Shown piece by piece: positions 59,872 to 60,000 of a stretch of DNA of 60,000 nucleotides (position 1 is the first letter of the stretch; every line of letters begins with the position of its first letter). The position numbers were made by a program, and so were the translations under genes. The notes beneath the pieces are model-generated. The model was not told the DNA's origin. It searched no databases and saw only the letters and a list, made by a program, of their open reading frames with translations. Origin of the DNA: Adiantum capillus-veneris (lineage: Eukaryota > Streptophyta > Polypodiopsida > Polypodiales > Pteridaceae); NCBI GenBank assembly GCA_014529385.2, contig CM043946.1, positions 34,492,558 to 34,552,557 on the forward strand, given 5' to 3'.

Positions 59872-60000
59872 ATGTCGAAGAAGGCACTCACTGTTGACAT
59901 CTCCTCTGCTATCCCTACTGAAGAATCTGAAGAACACACAACAATGGGGACGTGGTGTTTAGCAAGGAAGGCTTTGCACAGAGCTCAGGCTATTGCGGCT
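59872..60000 (+). CDS. ORF open at the window edge
   Basis: ATG at 59872 (MSKKALTVDISSAIPTEESE) with 43 codons to the end, no stop. It lies about 220 bp past the integrase C-terminus, behind TGTTATGTCGGG. It could be a further ORF of the same element or of a neighbour. No domain recognised. Confidence 0.35.
   Translation, partial: MSKKALTVDISSAIPTEESEEHTTMGTWCLARKALHRAQAIAA

Larger units (their letters stand above)
53594..60000 (+). mobile_element. Ty3/gypsy retrotransposon, plus strand, running off the right edge
   Basis: Order: two small ORFs, gag with two zinc knuckles, protease, reverse transcriptase, RNase H, integrase. All are on the plus strand and all are interrupted by stops and frameshifts. 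It probably sits inside the minus-strand element at 48895-53240, whose protease is cut at its left border. No 3' LTR is seen before 60000. Confidence 0.8.

Overview
The window looks like intergenic, repeat-dominated chromatin from a land plant with a large genome. Evidence for this: Ty1/copia and several Ty3/gypsy retrotransposons with plant-type domains, a CACTA transposon whose transposase has the plant TNP2/DUF4218/DUF4216 layout, introns with GT..AG ends, and long CT/GA/TA/TG microsatellites. I saw no rRNA, tRNA or CRISPR, and no gene that is clearly an ordinary host housekeeping gene. The exact lineage cannot be told from this sequence.

Layout. 1-938: minus-strand polyprotein remnant. 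1364-6522: a young copia element with 226/227-bp LTRs, a CTTTT target duplication, a PBS and a PPT, inactivated by a frameshift and three in-frame TAGs. 6909-10500: decayed LTR and gag pieces. 10570-11680: gypsy-like gag remnants. 12661 to about 19756: CACTA element, with minus-strand transposase and second ORF and with subterminal repeats at both ends. 20936-22931: an LTR plus an adjacent minus-strand ORF of unknown function.

23100-31485 is the most unusual part. Three plus-strand genes encode a coiled-coil protein, a transposase-like protein and a roughly 390-residue basic protein whose C-terminus is a clear histone H3 fold. They face two minus-strand multi-exon genes of unknown function across a near-palindromic inverted repeat of about 390 bp (28100-28491). 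All are damaged by nonsense changes, as transposon genes usually are, so I read the block as a multi-gene mobile element or a captured host segment.

31486-45722: a large minus-strand Tat/Ogre-like gypsy element with LTRs of about 2.3-2.5 kb, an extra ORF before gag and two RNase H domains. A 2.76-kb solo LTR (GATTT duplication) is nested in its right LTR. 47755-53240: a minus-strand gypsy pol (PR-RT-RH-INT) plus an out-of-order protease fragment. 53254 to the right edge: a plus-strand gypsy element, probably inserted into the previous one.

Across all families most in-frame stops are TAG or TAA where glutamine is expected, with TGA where Arg or Trp is expected. This matches C-to-T decay of methylated transposon DNA. 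A short palindrome close to ACATGGATCGCGATCCATGT recurs at least six times outside recognised elements.
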